A stretch of DNA of 64,000 nt from Planctomycetota bacterium. GTDB lineage: Bacteria; Planctomycetota; PLA2. Made by a program: the position numbers and the translations under genes. Below the pieces are notes generated by a model. The model saw only the letters and a list, made by a program, of their open reading frames with translations, was not told the DNA's origin and did no database searches. This document shows, piece by piece, positions 35,561-44,401 of the stretch. The stretch covers positions 124,001 to 188,000 of the forward strand of contig JAJFFF010000033.1 of assembly GCA_021776785.1 (NCBI GenBank), read 5' to 3'. The stretch's first letter is position 1. Each line of letters opens with the position of its first letter.

Positions 35561-36631
35561 TCAGCGCGCGCGCCGCAGGTAGCGCGACCACGCCTCGGGA
35601 TCGCGCCCAAATGTCTGGCGATGACGACGCTCCAGCGCTTGAAGCGCCGTGATCCAAAAAATTGCGTTCTTCGAGCGGAGCGCGTCCAGCAGATAGAGGT
35701 CGGCGTCCGCATGATTGGCGCGATCCAGGACCAAAGCCGCCTCAAAACGAACGCGGGTGTCGGGGTCGCTCTTGACGAGCGTAGCCGCCGCCTTCACGCC
35801 GCGCGGATCGGCCGCATCGTGCAGCGACACCAGCGCGGAACGGCGCACGAGAGTGGACTCGTGCTGGAGGAGTGCATACACCTCGTCGTGTTGCCCCAAC
35901 GCGGCCAGCGCACCGGCCGCTGCGGAGACCACTCGTTCATCGAGATCGGCTTCGATTTCGGCGCGGACGTACGGCAGGCGCTCGCGCAGGCCCGCCCCGC
36001 CGATGGCGGCCACAACGGCAGCGCGCGACGCCCAGTGTCGTCGAGCGCCGGCCTCGATCAACGCATCGATCGCGCCGCGCACGTCGTCTTTCCAACCGAG
36101 TCGGACAAACGAGCTCAGAATGGCCGAGCGCACCGTGAAGCCCGGATCGTCAGGTGCGAATCGAAGTGCTGCCCAAAGGGCGTCGCGCTGCTGCGCGTCG
36201 CCGACGTGGCCCAATGCCGCTGCTGCAGCGAGCCGTACGCCGCGCGCCGGGTGTTCGAGAAACGGCAAAAGGTGGCGGCCGACATACTCCTGGCCGCACG
36301 TGCCGGCGGCGAGCAGAAGGTACGCGATCGTCGGCGGATTTTTTTCTTCGTGCAGGCGGGCCACGAGGAACGGCACGGCCCGTTCATCCTCGAGCCGACG
36401 GAGTGAATTCGCGACCGCGCGGCGGACGCCGGGATCGACATCGCGCAACGCGATTAAGAGTCCCGCCAACACTTCGTCGGGTTGCGCCGTGCCGAGGAGT
36501 TGCGCGGCGCGCAGGCGGACCGGCGCTCGCTTGTGTCGCAGCAACTTGAGTCGCACCGCCGCATCGCCGCGAAAGTCGATGCGTTCGCCCGACGGCGCCA
36601 TCAAAATCAGAACAAGCGCCGCGGCAGCCAT
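35561..36631 (-). CDS. HEAT-repeat protein
   Basis: A 356-residue, entirely helical protein made of HEAT/PBS-lyase-like repeats. Examples are PGVRRAVANSLRRLEDERAV, PARGVRLAAAAALGHVGDAQ, and DERVVSAAAGALAALGQHDEV. A short hydrophobic N-terminus (AAAALVLILMA) may be a signal or anchor. Probably a protein-binding scaffold. It is 55 bp upstream of the matrixin-partner gene, so it may belong to the same long operon that continues into rsmA-dnaG-rpoD. Confidence 0.7.
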   Translation of the reverse strand: MAAAALVLILMAPSGERIDFRGDAAVRLKLLRHKRAPVRLRAAQLLGTAQPDEVLAGLLIALRDVDPGVRRAVANSLRRLEDERAVPFLVARLHEEKNPPTIAYLLLAAGTCGQEYVGRHLLPFLEHPARGVRLAAAAALGHVGDAQQRDALWAALRFAPDDPGFTVRSAILSSFVRLGWKDDVRGAIDALIEAGARRHWASRAAVVAAIGGAGLRERLPYVRAEIEADLDERVVSAAAGALAALGQHDEVYALLQHESTLVRRSALVSLHDAADPRGVKAAATLVKSDPDTRVRFEAALVLDRANHADADLYLLDALRSKNAIFWITALQALERRHRQTFGRDPEAWSRYLRRAR

Positions 36632-36678
36632 GGCGTCATCGTACCCGGTCGCCCTTACGCACAGATCGACACGAACAC

Positions 36679-36706
36679 GAAAAGAGCCCGCGCTCGCGCG
36701 CGGGCT
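36679..36706 (-). terminator. Intrinsic terminator after the VIT-vWA gene
   Basis: On the minus strand GAGCCCGCGC pairs perfectly with GCGCGGGCTC around a four-base loop, followed by TTTT. It closes the four-gene envelope operon. Confidence 0.85.
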
Positions 36707-36739
36707 CGAAATTCGTCTGAGGAAGACGGAAGGAAAGGT

Positions 36740-38980
36740 CTATTTTGTAATCGTGTAGAGCACGCCGTCGTGGAAGAACTGCACCCGGCTGCTTACCGCC
36801 ATCCAGCGGGCCAGGGTCGCGTTCTTCATGAGCTCGTCGTACTCCGCGCTCAAGAACTTCACGCTCTTCTTTTCATAGGTCTCGGGCAGATCCATGTCCT
36901 GCTCGACCCACACGCCCTTGGCGAAGCGGAAGCTCTTACCCGACTGACGACGCGTGCCGACGCCGACGACTTTTTCGTCGGCTTGGCCGCCACCGCCGTA
37001 GCCGGCATCGCGGCGCAGACGCTCGGACAGGCGCGCACCGGTGGCCGCACCGCGGCCGGACGCCTCGCCCTTATCGGCGGCGTCACCCGCGTCATCCATG
37101 CTGCCCTTAAGCCGCTTGGCCGCCGCGACGGCACGGCGCGCGTCTTCGGCGCGCGGCGAGCTTGCCGGGAGGCGCCGCATGCGACGACGCGCCATCTCAC
37201 CCTCTTCGACAACCAGATACGAGGTGTAAGGGGTCACGATGCCGTAGCGGACGCCGAGTTTTTTGATCTCGGCGACCAGCTCCTCCTTGGCTCCGTTGCG
37301 CTGTACCGACTCCATCAAGAAGCCGACTTTGCGTACGGCCCAGAGACGCGCGAGATGGTCCCGCCCACTCTCCTTGCCGAACGTGCCCTCGTAGACATAC
37401 GTCACTTCGCGCGAACCGATTTTGCCCTTCAGGGTGACCGCGCGTGCTCCCATCGCCTTGTAGCGACCGGTGAGCACGAGTTGCTGGCCCTTGAAGAGGT
37501 CGCCGAGACGACGCGGGTAAACGTCGTACGCGCCCACGCCGTCCATCGAGATCGTTACGTCGGTCAAGACCGGCGAAGCGACCTTGTCGTACAGGGCCGA
37601 AAGCTTCACTTCAATGTCTTCGTTGTCCGCGACGTAGTGACCGGAGCCGCCGTTGCGATCCGCCAGGTCCCCGAGAAGGTGCGTGTTCACATCGTCGCCG
37701 ACGCCAAACACGAACAAGCGCGCTTTCGCCTCGTTGCTCGCGGCGGCGGCGTTGCTAATGGCCGCGGGATCCGCGAGACCGATGGTCGGCTGACCGTCGG
37801 TCAGGAAAAACACGATCGGCACGCGTCCATCGGCGCGCTTCAGTGCGAGCGCTTTCGTAAGCGCCTCGTGAATCGCCGTGCCGCCCGTCGCTTCGAGTTT
37901 GTTCACGTAGTCGAGCGCCGCGGCGCGATTGTCGTCGCTTACTTCGACGATCCCGTCGCGGAAGCTGCGAGCGGTCGTGGCGAACGAAATGACGTTGAAT
38001 CGATCACCCGCATTCAGGCGTCCGAGCGCGTAGGCGACAGCCGCTTTGGCTTGCTTCAGCTTCAATCCGCCGCGATCGCCCATCGAGCCGGACGTATCGA
38101 TCACGAAGACGATGTCTTTTGGCAACACCTTCGCGTCCGTGAATCCGTTTTTCGGGTCCAAGACCATCATGAACGTGCCGTCCTCGCCAGCCGGCTTGTG
38201 CGTGGACAGCAGCATGCCGACCCCGCGTTTGCCTTCGGTGAACAACACGCGCAGCTCACGATCCGCCGGGGACTTGTTGTCCTCGAACGAAGCAACGACC
38301 GCGCCGTCCTGACGGACGACCTCTAACTTGTGCGACGGCGAGTAAACAGCTTCGACGCCGGCCTTCGACGAAATCTTGAAGCGGCCCGCGATCTGGACCG
38401 GACCGGCCGCAAACTTATCCGACTTCATCGGATAGACGTACTCCACCACACCGCCCACGGATTCGAGGACTTGTTCGTAACGCATCGTGATGCGTGTTTC
38501 ACCGCGGGCTGGAATCGGAAACAGCCGCGCGCGGATCACGCCGCGACCGGCAAACTCCAGCAGACCGGGATCGTCGCGCCGGTGCACAATCGAGCGATAG
38601 ATCTCGCGCGCGCGATTGTGGTCCAACACTTCACCCGAAATGTCCTTGCCGCCCATGCGCATCGTGAAGTGAGAAAGCGATGCTCCCTCCGGCAACGGGA
38701 AGAGATAGATCCCCTCCAGCTGACGGCGATGCGGGTTGAAAAAGATCTGCTCGATCTTCGTCGTCGCAACGCGTCCCTCGATGGTGACATCGACGCGGTG
38801 TGTCTTGAGGAAAACGGTTCGACGCACGGTTCGATCAACCGTGTTGAGGCGAACGCGTTCGTCCAATGTTGTGTTCGGCGTGCGGCCCGCCTCAAAGAGG
38901 CGTTCCAACACGATGCCCTGAGCGAACGAAGGGGCCGCCAGCAGGGCGATGGCAGCGGGAAGGAGTCCGAGACGTTTCAT
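36740..38980 (-). CDS. Secreted VIT and von Willebrand factor A domain protein
   Basis: A 746-residue protein with a signal peptide (LLPAAIALLAAPSFA). Residues about 45-170 form a VIT domain (TTKIEQIFFNPHRRQLEGIYLFPLPEGA). The vWA domain, about residues 290-470, has the metal-ion-dependent adhesion site DTSGSMGDR and the later TDGQPTIG. The family resembles inter-alpha-trypsin inhibitor heavy chains and is common in planctomycetes, probably as envelope adhesion or assembly protein. ATG 38980 follows GAGGTGGAAAC and overlaps the upstream stop as ATGA. The last part ends in a short basic and acidic Gly-rich stretch before the final strand. Confidence 0.9.
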   Translation of the reverse strand: MKRLGLLPAAIALLAAPSFAQGIVLERLFEAGRTPNTTLDERVRLNTVDRTVRRTVFLKTHRVDVTIEGRVATTKIEQIFFNPHRRQLEGIYLFPLPEGASLSHFTMRMGGKDISGEVLDHNRAREIYRSIVHRRDDPGLLEFAGRGVIRARLFPIPARGETRITMRYEQVLESVGGVVEYVYPMKSDKFAAGPVQIAGRFKISSKAGVEAVYSPSHKLEVVRQDGAVVASFEDNKSPADRELRVLFTEGKRGVGMLLSTHKPAGEDGTFMMVLDPKNGFTDAKVLPKDIVFVIDTSGSMGDRGGLKLKQAKAAVAYALGRLNAGDRFNVISFATTARSFRDGIVEVSDDNRAAALDYVNKLEATGGTAIHEALTKALALKRADGRVPIVFFLTDGQPTIGLADPAAISNAAAASNEAKARLFVFGVGDDVNTHLLGDLADRNGGSGHYVADNEDIEVKLSALYDKVASPVLTDVTISMDGVGAYDVYPRRLGDLFKGQQLVLTGRYKAMGARAVTLKGKIGSREVTYVYEGTFGKESGRDHLARLWAVRKVGFLMESVQRNGAKEELVAEIKKLGVRYGIVTPYTSYLVVEEGEMARRRMRRLPASSPRAEDARRAVAAAKRLKGSMDDAGDAADKGEASGRGAATGARLSERLRRDAGYGGGGQADEKVVGVGTRRQSGKSFRFAKGVWVEQDMDLPETYEKKSVKFLSAEYDELMKNATLARWMAVSSRVQFFHDGVLYTITK

Positions 38981-39402
38981 GTTTCCACCTCTTTGGACGC
39001 GCTTTCTTCGCGTTGGTTCCAATGTATCCCCAGAGATTGATACACGTAGGGCAGATCCCATTCTTCGTGCAGTTCGCGAATCGCTTTGTGCCAGCGCTCG
39101 GTGACCGCAGCGGATGAGGTCTCGTCCGAACAAAAATAGGAGCGGCAGGCCAGAGCGCGGCCCTCGCGGTTGGCGCAAAGGCCGCCCTGGTACCAAGGAC
39201 AGCGATCCTCCTGGCCGGCCGGAAACCCGCCATGGGCCACCATTTCCTCGAATTCGAGGGCCGTTAGGTACAGCTCGTGCCCCGCTTCGCGAAACCGGCA
39301 GCAGCGCCCGCTGAGCTCACAGATCAGCTCGGGCCGGCCACTGATCTCCGCCGCCGCCTGCTCGTAGATTTTACGAAGGTCGCCTTGAGGTGAGCCGCTC
39401 AC
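38977..39402 (-). CDS. YkgJ-family cysteine-cluster protein
   Basis: A 141-residue protein with cysteines arranged as in YkgJ proteins, which are proposed to bind zinc or an iron-sulfur cluster: ELSGRCCRF, RCPWYQGGLCANREGRALACRSYFC. Enzyme activity is unknown. It overlaps both neighbours by four bases and is the third gene of a TPR-YkgJ-YkgJ-VIT/vWA operon. The tight coupling suggests a role in the maturation or export of the vWA protein, which is inference. Confidence 0.75.
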   Translation of the reverse strand: MSGSPQGDLRKIYEQAAAEISGRPELICELSGRCCRFREAGHELYLTALEFEEMVAHGGFPAGQEDRCPWYQGGLCANREGRALACRSYFCSDETSSAAVTERWHKAIRELHEEWDLPYVYQSLGIHWNQREESASKEVET

Positions 39403-39920
39403 GATTGCTCCCGCATGATCGCCTGAATCGTCGTGCGCGGCGTCGTCTTGTCGAGCAGCGCGTCAATCTCGGCCGCGGAGAATCGATGCCCCTCCCCGCT
39501 CGTCATGCCCGGGCAGCGCGGGGCTTCGAGCTGCCACGCTTCCTTCGTGGCCACGAGCCGCGGCCAGAATGGATACGTCACGCACTGCCGCGGCTTGTTC
39601 GCGTGAATGGTGCAGCGGCCGTCGTCGTCCAAGAACACGCAGTCGCCGCCCGGACGTTCGACGAGGCTCACGCGATCGCCGACGAGTCGTGTGAACGTCC
39701 GCGCAAAGACTTCTTGGTCTAACCCGAGTTGCGCGGCAATCGTGGATTGCTCCTCTTGCGAAACCCAAACGAAGCCGGGCGCGCCGCTGCAGCACGAGCC
39801 GCACGCGGTGCACCCAAACACCAGACCGTCTTCGTACCACGCCGCGCTCGACGTCGGTTGCGATGCGCCCACGCCCGCCGGATCTGTCAAGAGCGGTGAC
39901 CCTTCACGATGTGAGCTCAC
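39399..39920 (-). CDS. YkgJ-family cysteine-cluster protein
   Basis: A 173-residue protein with a stronger cluster motif: FGCTACGSCCSGAPGFVWVS near residue 36, DCVFLDDDGRCTIHANKPRQCVTYPFWP and a final RCPGM. This is the full CxxCGxCC...C...C...C pattern of the family. The GTG start at 39920 overlaps the upstream TPR gene by 17 bp; a later start is possible. It partners the smaller YkgJ protein that follows. The function of the family is not established. Confidence 0.85.
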   Translation of the reverse strand: MSSHREGSPLLTDPAGVGASQPTSSAAWYEDGLVFGCTACGSCCSGAPGFVWVSQEEQSTIAAQLGLDQEVFARTFTRLVGDRVSLVERPGGDCVFLDDDGRCTIHANKPRQCVTYPFWPRLVATKEAWQLEAPRCPGMTSGEGHRFSAAEIDALLDKTTPRTTIQAIMREQS

Positions 39921-41493
39921 TCGAACTGCCGCGCGACACCATCAGTGCCACCACGGCTAACACAAGAATCGCACCGCCCGCCGTCCACCACACCCACGCG
40001 GGAACGCTGGCTTTGGACGCGTTGTCCGCGCGCGGCCCCGCGACCGGCGCCACTTCGACGTCCGGTACGAACGCGTTGAACGGCGCGCGCGTCGTCGCCA
40101 CGGCGGCGAGCCAGGGCGGCATCGTGTCCTTGCTAAATCCCGCCAACGGATCGGGCGTCAAGCGGGAGCCGTCCGACGCCGGACTGCCGTCGGCCATGTC
40201 GCGCAGACCGCCGCAGATACGTTTGGTGTGCGACGCCTCATCGGTGCCTTGAAAGCGCTTGCTGATTTCGGAGCGCTGAAACTTGGCTTCTTTGATGCGT
40301 GCTCGCACTTCGTCGCGCGTGCCACTCGTTCGCGCCGCAATCTGTTCGATCTTCAAGTACGTCGCCGGGCACTGCGGCTGCAGCGCTTTCGCCCGCTGCA
40401 GATACGTCCACGCCAGGTCGTACTGCTTGAACGCCGCACAGACATCGCCGAAGGCGAGACAGAAGTTGTAGTCGTCCCCGTGCAAGTCGCGATACTCAAC
40501 AAACAACCGCCACGCGACGGCGACATCGCCGTCCTGTTCGAGCAGCTTGCTGTGAATCGTGGCGGCGCGCAGCCAAGCGTTACCATGCCAACGCGCCAAC
40601 GACCGCTCGTCCTGAACCGGACCACACGCTTCGCGCGCGCGACGATAGCTGTAAAGCGCCTCTTTCAGACGGGCCTGATAGCCGAGGACCAACCCCATGT
40701 TCTTCCAGTGAACCGCGCGATCCGGCTCCGCGTCGATCTGTCGGCGCAAGAGCTTCTCGGCGCGGCCGAATTCCTGATCCATTTCGTACGCGCCGGCCTT
40801 GTTCGTGAAGATAATGCGGCGCAATTCCTCGCGCTTCGCCCAGTTCAACGCTTCGTCCCAATGCGCGTGGGCCTCCTCGAATTCGTCTCTTTGAAACGCC
40901 TCATACCCAAGGTCTAAGTAGCACCACGCGATCTGCTCCTGCGCGAGCTCGACCAGGAACCGCCGCCCGATCAACTTCTTGAAGTCATCGATCGCACCGG
41001 GACGGCCGCCCTGGGCTTTTGTGTATTCACGCGCCGCGAACTTCAGCGAGGCTTCGGCAAACGTCCAGTAGTTCTGGTCGAACTGGCCCGCCTTGCGCAT
41101 GCGCTCCATCGCGATCGTGAACCCGCGATGCGCCTCCAGCAAGCAGGTTTCGTTGAACTGCCGGTGCTGCTGCTCGATCTGGCGGATTTCCGACATCGAT
41201 GAGCCAAGCGCCCGCGCCCGACCCACCGTCTCGCGAACCGCCGCCTGTCCCCAGATCGCCGCCTGGCATCGGTTCAGGCCGCGCTCGAAATACGCTTCCC
41301 AGCGATCCGGAGCGCTCCCGGCACACTTGGCCAAGTGCCGATAGGCCGCATCGATCCGTTTCGGCGCCGTCGGGGCGCCGCGCCAGAAGATTCCGGCGGC
41401 GTGCTGAATGCACCGGTGGTAGCGATCCTGCGCCGTCGCCGTTCCGGCGCTGCATGCGAGAACGAGCAAGAGGACGAGGCGCAAAAAAGCCAT
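39904..41493 (-). CDS. Secreted TPR-repeat protein with C-terminal membrane anchor
   Basis: A 529-residue protein. The signal peptide is FLRLVLLLVLACSAGTATA. Tetratricopeptide-like repeats fill the middle, for example CYLDLGYEAFQRDEFEEAHAHWDEAL, KNMGLVLGYQARLKEALYSYRRA and FGDVCAAFKQYDLAWTYLQRAKAL. A Pro/Ala-rich linker leads to a single C-terminal membrane span (WVWWTAGGAILVLAVVALMV) with a short polar tail. It starts at ATG 41493, divergent from the kinase gene. As the first gene of the operon it may organise the other envelope proteins. Confidence 0.75.
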   Translation of the reverse strand: MAFLRLVLLLVLACSAGTATAQDRYHRCIQHAAGIFWRGAPTAPKRIDAAYRHLAKCAGSAPDRWEAYFERGLNRCQAAIWGQAAVRETVGRARALGSSMSEIRQIEQQHRQFNETCLLEAHRGFTIAMERMRKAGQFDQNYWTFAEASLKFAAREYTKAQGGRPGAIDDFKKLIGRRFLVELAQEQIAWCYLDLGYEAFQRDEFEEAHAHWDEALNWAKREELRRIIFTNKAGAYEMDQEFGRAEKLLRRQIDAEPDRAVHWKNMGLVLGYQARLKEALYSYRRAREACGPVQDERSLARWHGNAWLRAATIHSKLLEQDGDVAVAWRLFVEYRDLHGDDYNFCLAFGDVCAAFKQYDLAWTYLQRAKALQPQCPATYLKIEQIAARTSGTRDEVRARIKEAKFQRSEISKRFQGTDEASHTKRICGGLRDMADGSPASDGSRLTPDPLAGFSKDTMPPWLAAVATTRAPFNAFVPDVEVAPVAGPRADNASKASVPAWVWWTAGGAILVLAVVALMVSRGSSSELTS

Positions 41494-41647
41494 CCGCGCA
41501 TTGTAACGCCCGCCCCAGGCCGCGCCTCTCCCGGTCGTTGGCTGAGCTGTGCGGTATCTTAGGATGGTCGTATCGGAGCATCGGGCCGTTCCGGTACGAT
41601 CCAGAGGACTTACGCTGGACGCCTTGCGTCCGGCCCACAGAATGGAT

Positions 41648-41667
41648 TGCCCCAGCTGATTGGGGCA
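41648..41667 (+). promoter_or_regulatory. Hairpin just before the kinase start codon
   Basis: TGCCCCA (41648-41654) and TGGGGCA (41661-41667) form a perfect 7 bp stem with a six-base loop, ending nine bases before the ATG at 41677. The right arm includes the G-rich part that could act as ribosome site, so the stem might limit translation. Confidence 0.35.
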
Positions 41668-41676
41668 CAGACCCGA

Positions 41677-42843
41677 ATGGCCACCAAGCGAGACATCGAA
41701 ATCGCGTCGCTGCTTTTCCGCACCGGCATCCTGACACAGGAAGAAATCCAGTCCGCGCTCGGCTATCAGGGCCAGCTCCTGACCCAGGGCAAAGTGCTTT
41801 CGCTCATCGACGTGCTCGTGGAGCGCGGCCACATCCCTGAGGATTCCGCGGTCACGTTCAGCGAAGAACCGCTCGAAAAGACGCAACCACTCGAGAACTA
41901 CGAGATTCACGAGTTCGTCGGGGACGGCGCTTCGGCGCGTGTGTATCGCGGGACGCATAAGACCCGCGGCCTCGCCGTCGCGATCAAAGTGCTGCACCCG
42001 GAACAGGAACTGCAACGCAAAGCGATGAAGCGTTTCATGCGCGAGGCGCATCTGCTCTGCAAGCTGCGCCACCCCAACATCGTGCGCGGCTACGAAGTGC
42101 GCAAGGTCAACGGCTACCGCTACGTCTCCATGGAGTGGTTTCCCGGAGGCACGGTGCTCGAAGAAATCGACCGGCGCGGATGCCTGGACGGGCCGTCCGC
42201 CCTCCATATCACGCGCCAGATCGCGAGTGCACTCGACTACTTGCACTCCAAAGGCATCGTGCACCGAGACATCAAGCCGGGCAACGTGCTCGTCGACCAC
42301 GGACTCAATGCAAAATTGATCGACCTCGGCCTTTGTCACCTCGTGAACCAGGCGAGCAGCGAGACCGAAGGGACGACCGTCGGCACCGTCGGATACATCT
42401 CACCCGAACAGGCCAAGGGATCCGAGGTCGATGTGCGCAGCGATATCTACTCGCTCGGCGTTTCGCTCTACCACATGGTGAGCGGCGAAGTACCGTTCAG
42501 TGGCGACGACGATTTCGAAGTGATGAGCAAGCAGATCATGCAGTCGCTTAAATCCGACCGCTTGAAGTCCATCAACATCTCGCCCAACGTGCACTACTGC
42601 ATCGAGAAGATGATGGCGAAGGACCCCGAGATTCGCTACCAGAAGCCGACCACGATCGTCAAAGACATTGACGAGTATCTGGACTCCGTCGGCTTCGCCC
42701 CGATTCCGACCGCGAAACCGGTGGACGAAGGGGCGGACGCACCCGATGACGGCCCCAAAAAGATCGACATCGTGTCGAAACGCAAACGCCGTTCGTCGGG
42801 TCCGAGCAAGCCGATCTCACGGCGCCGGCGCCGCTACCGATAG
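41677..42843 (+). CDS. Serine/threonine protein kinase
   Basis: A 388-residue Hanks-type kinase. Residues 1-50 form a helical module (ELLFRTGIL-like ASLLFRTGILTQEEIQSAL) seen in other planctomycetal kinases. The kinase domain has the glycine loop GDGASARVY, the lysine VAIKVL, the catalytic loop HRDIKPGN, DLG in place of DFG (LIDLGL), and the activation-loop end GTVGYISPEQ. No membrane span is seen. The C-terminus is strongly basic (KRKRRSSGPSKPISRRRRR) and could bind nucleic acid or lipid. ATG 41677 is preferred to the upstream start inside a hairpin. Substrates unknown. Confidence 0.92.
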   Translation: MATKRDIEIASLLFRTGILTQEEIQSALGYQGQLLTQGKVLSLIDVLVERGHIPEDSAVTFSEEPLEKTQPLENYEIHEFVGDGASARVYRGTHKTRGLAVAIKVLHPEQELQRKAMKRFMREAHLLCKLRHPNIVRGYEVRKVNGYRYVSMEWFPGGTVLEEIDRRGCLDGPSALHITRQIASALDYLHSKGIVHRDIKPGNVLVDHGLNAKLIDLGLCHLVNQASSETEGTTVGTVGYISPEQAKGSEVDVRSDIYSLGVSLYHMVSGEVPFSGDDDFEVMSKQIMQSLKSDRLKSINISPNVHYCIEKMMAKDPEIRYQKPTTIVKDIDEYLDSVGFAPIPTAKPVDEGADAPDDGPKKIDIVSKRKRRSSGPSKPISRRRRRYR

Positions 42844-42849
42844 GCGCGT

Positions 42850-42960
42850 CTAGCAGCCCCTTGAAAAAGTCACATGGGCTACGAGCGGGCCTCGAAGGCG
42901 ATCTCTGCGTCGCGGATCCTCGCTGTAGCTTTGCTAAGCACTTCTTCAATGGGCTGCTAG
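42850..42960. mobile_element. MITE-like element of about 110 bp with terminal inverted repeats
   Basis: The first 22 bases, CTAGCAGCCCCTTGAAAAAGT-like, pair with the last 22 with only two mismatches. CTAG occurs at both outer ends and may be the duplicated target. The central 67 bases have no coding frame. It separates the convergent kinase and the hypothetical gene, and its right end supplies the TAG stop (42957-42959) of the latter. A long terminator stem-loop is the alternative, but there is no T-run and the loop is large. Confidence 0.5.
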
Positions 42961-44300
42961 CGCGCGACGCGCAGCGACTGCGCGAGTGCTTTGAAATCGG
43001 GACGCGCCCAACGCTGGAACCGCGCGGGGGCCGCCCCAACCATCACGATGTAGCGCCGGGCGCTGCGGACGACGTAAATCTCGCCGGCTAACTGTTCGCC
43101 GCGATGCCGCGCGCGAAACGATACGCGGCGCGTGGCGAGGCCGGCGATCATCAGGCGCTCCGGCTTCCCCGGCACGAGCGATGTCGCGGTGAGGCCGAGT
43201 CGAGTGAGGGCGCGAGCCAGACAGTCCGACGTCGATGCGCCTTCGTGCGCAAAGCTCGAAACCTCAAACGATCCGAAGATCGAGATTTTCTCAAACGTGA
43301 TGACGGTCCCGCTCAAACGATCGTGCCGCGTGGCCATCCAGGCGGGGTCCGGCGCCTTCACGGTGATGCCGGTGCTCGCGTGAATGGCCTCCAAGCTGGG
43401 CGGACGGGTGTAGAACGGAAAGATCAGCGCTTCCTCGACGCTTAGCGGCGTGGGCGCCGCGTGGGCTTTGCGCGCGAGGTCGACGCGTTCGCGCGAGACG
43501 CGGCGCGCGACAAGCGTGCGCCCACTGATCTCTTCGCGGCGGGAACCGCGCCCGGGACGAAACGCGGCTTTGGCGCGCAGGATCGCACCCGTTGCTTGCA
43601 GTTCGCGTTCGACCGTTCCATCGGGAGCCGCGCGATCGGCGCCACGACGGAGAACCACCGGCGAGACGCGTCCGCTACGAGGATCCAAGACGGAGATCGT
43701 TCGCACTTCATCGCGTTTCGCGGTCTGTAAGAATCGAGACCACGCGGGCAGCGCCAACGTGCAGTCGTCAGGCAACTTGACCTTGCGTCGCGTCACGCCG
43801 TCTTTGCCCCGGACGCGCACCGTAAAGGAACCGTCGCGTGCACGCTGTCCGCTGACAAGCTCGGTGCGCAGCCCGTACGCCTCCATCAGCATGAAGTCGA
43901 GCGGGCGTCCGCGTGCATCGACCGTTTCGACGCGACGGATCGAAACGTCATCGCCGCCGCCGGGGCGGAAAAACACGGTGCGCTCTTCGACCTGAACGCG
44001 GTCAGGCCGCACGGTATGAACGATGCGTCGCCACCCCACCAACTTGTCGCGATGGAGGACGAGAAACCACTCATCCCTGGCCGTGATCTTGCGCGGTGCC
44101 GTCGTCTTGTCCGCGCCGCGTTCGAGCAATCGAATGCGCGCGCGTGCGACGTGAATCGTCCCCCCGCCGACGTCCAAAACGACTTCCTTGCTGTTTTCAC
44201 GCACGATCCGCCCACGCAAAGCGCGGCCGTTTTTGAGGTGCAACACATCGGCGCCGAGAACGGCGCCGGCTAGAACCAGCGTGGCGACAAGGAGACGCAC
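42957..44300 (-). CDS. Secreted protein of unknown function
   Basis: A 447-residue protein with a signal peptide (LLVATLVLAGAVLG). The N-terminal 60 residues (VLHLKNGRALRGRIVRENSKEVVLDVGGG) have the small beta-barrel, SH3-like look common in planctomycete exported proteins. The rest mixes beta-rich regions with no recognised family, and the text from about residue 90 resembles transglutaminase-associated N-terminal domains only loosely. The stop codon lies in the end of the MITE-like element, so the original C-terminus may have been changed by insertion. Function unknown. Confidence 0.55.
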   Translation of the reverse strand: MRLLVATLVLAGAVLGADVLHLKNGRALRGRIVRENSKEVVLDVGGGTIHVARARIRLLERGADKTTAPRKITARDEWFLVLHRDKLVGWRRIVHTVRPDRVQVEERTVFFRPGGGDDVSIRRVETVDARGRPLDFMLMEAYGLRTELVSGQRARDGSFTVRVRGKDGVTRRKVKLPDDCTLALPAWSRFLQTAKRDEVRTISVLDPRSGRVSPVVLRRGADRAAPDGTVERELQATGAILRAKAAFRPGRGSRREEISGRTLVARRVSRERVDLARKAHAAPTPLSVEEALIFPFYTRPPSLEAIHASTGITVKAPDPAWMATRHDRLSGTVITFEKISIFGSFEVSSFAHEGASTSDCLARALTRLGLTATSLVPGKPERLMIAGLATRRVSFRARHRGEQLAGEIYVVRSARRYIVMVGAAPARFQRWARPDFKALAQSLRVAR

Positions 44301-44401
44301 ATGACTGATATCGGCCGGGATCGCGCCGCAAGCATAGGTCTATCCCGTCCCAACTCGGCGCAAAGCGGCCCGTTTCGCGCCAAAACTGCGGCTCAGGGCG
44401 A

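Noticed and set aside
36740-39196. Longer start for the VIT-vWA gene
   Set aside because: The upstream 72 codons lie inside the YkgJ gene and precede the obvious signal peptide and ribosome site at 38980.
39904-42339. 811-codon version of the TPR gene
   Set aside because: The upstream 282 codons are antisense to the kinase gene; the signal peptide begins at 41493.
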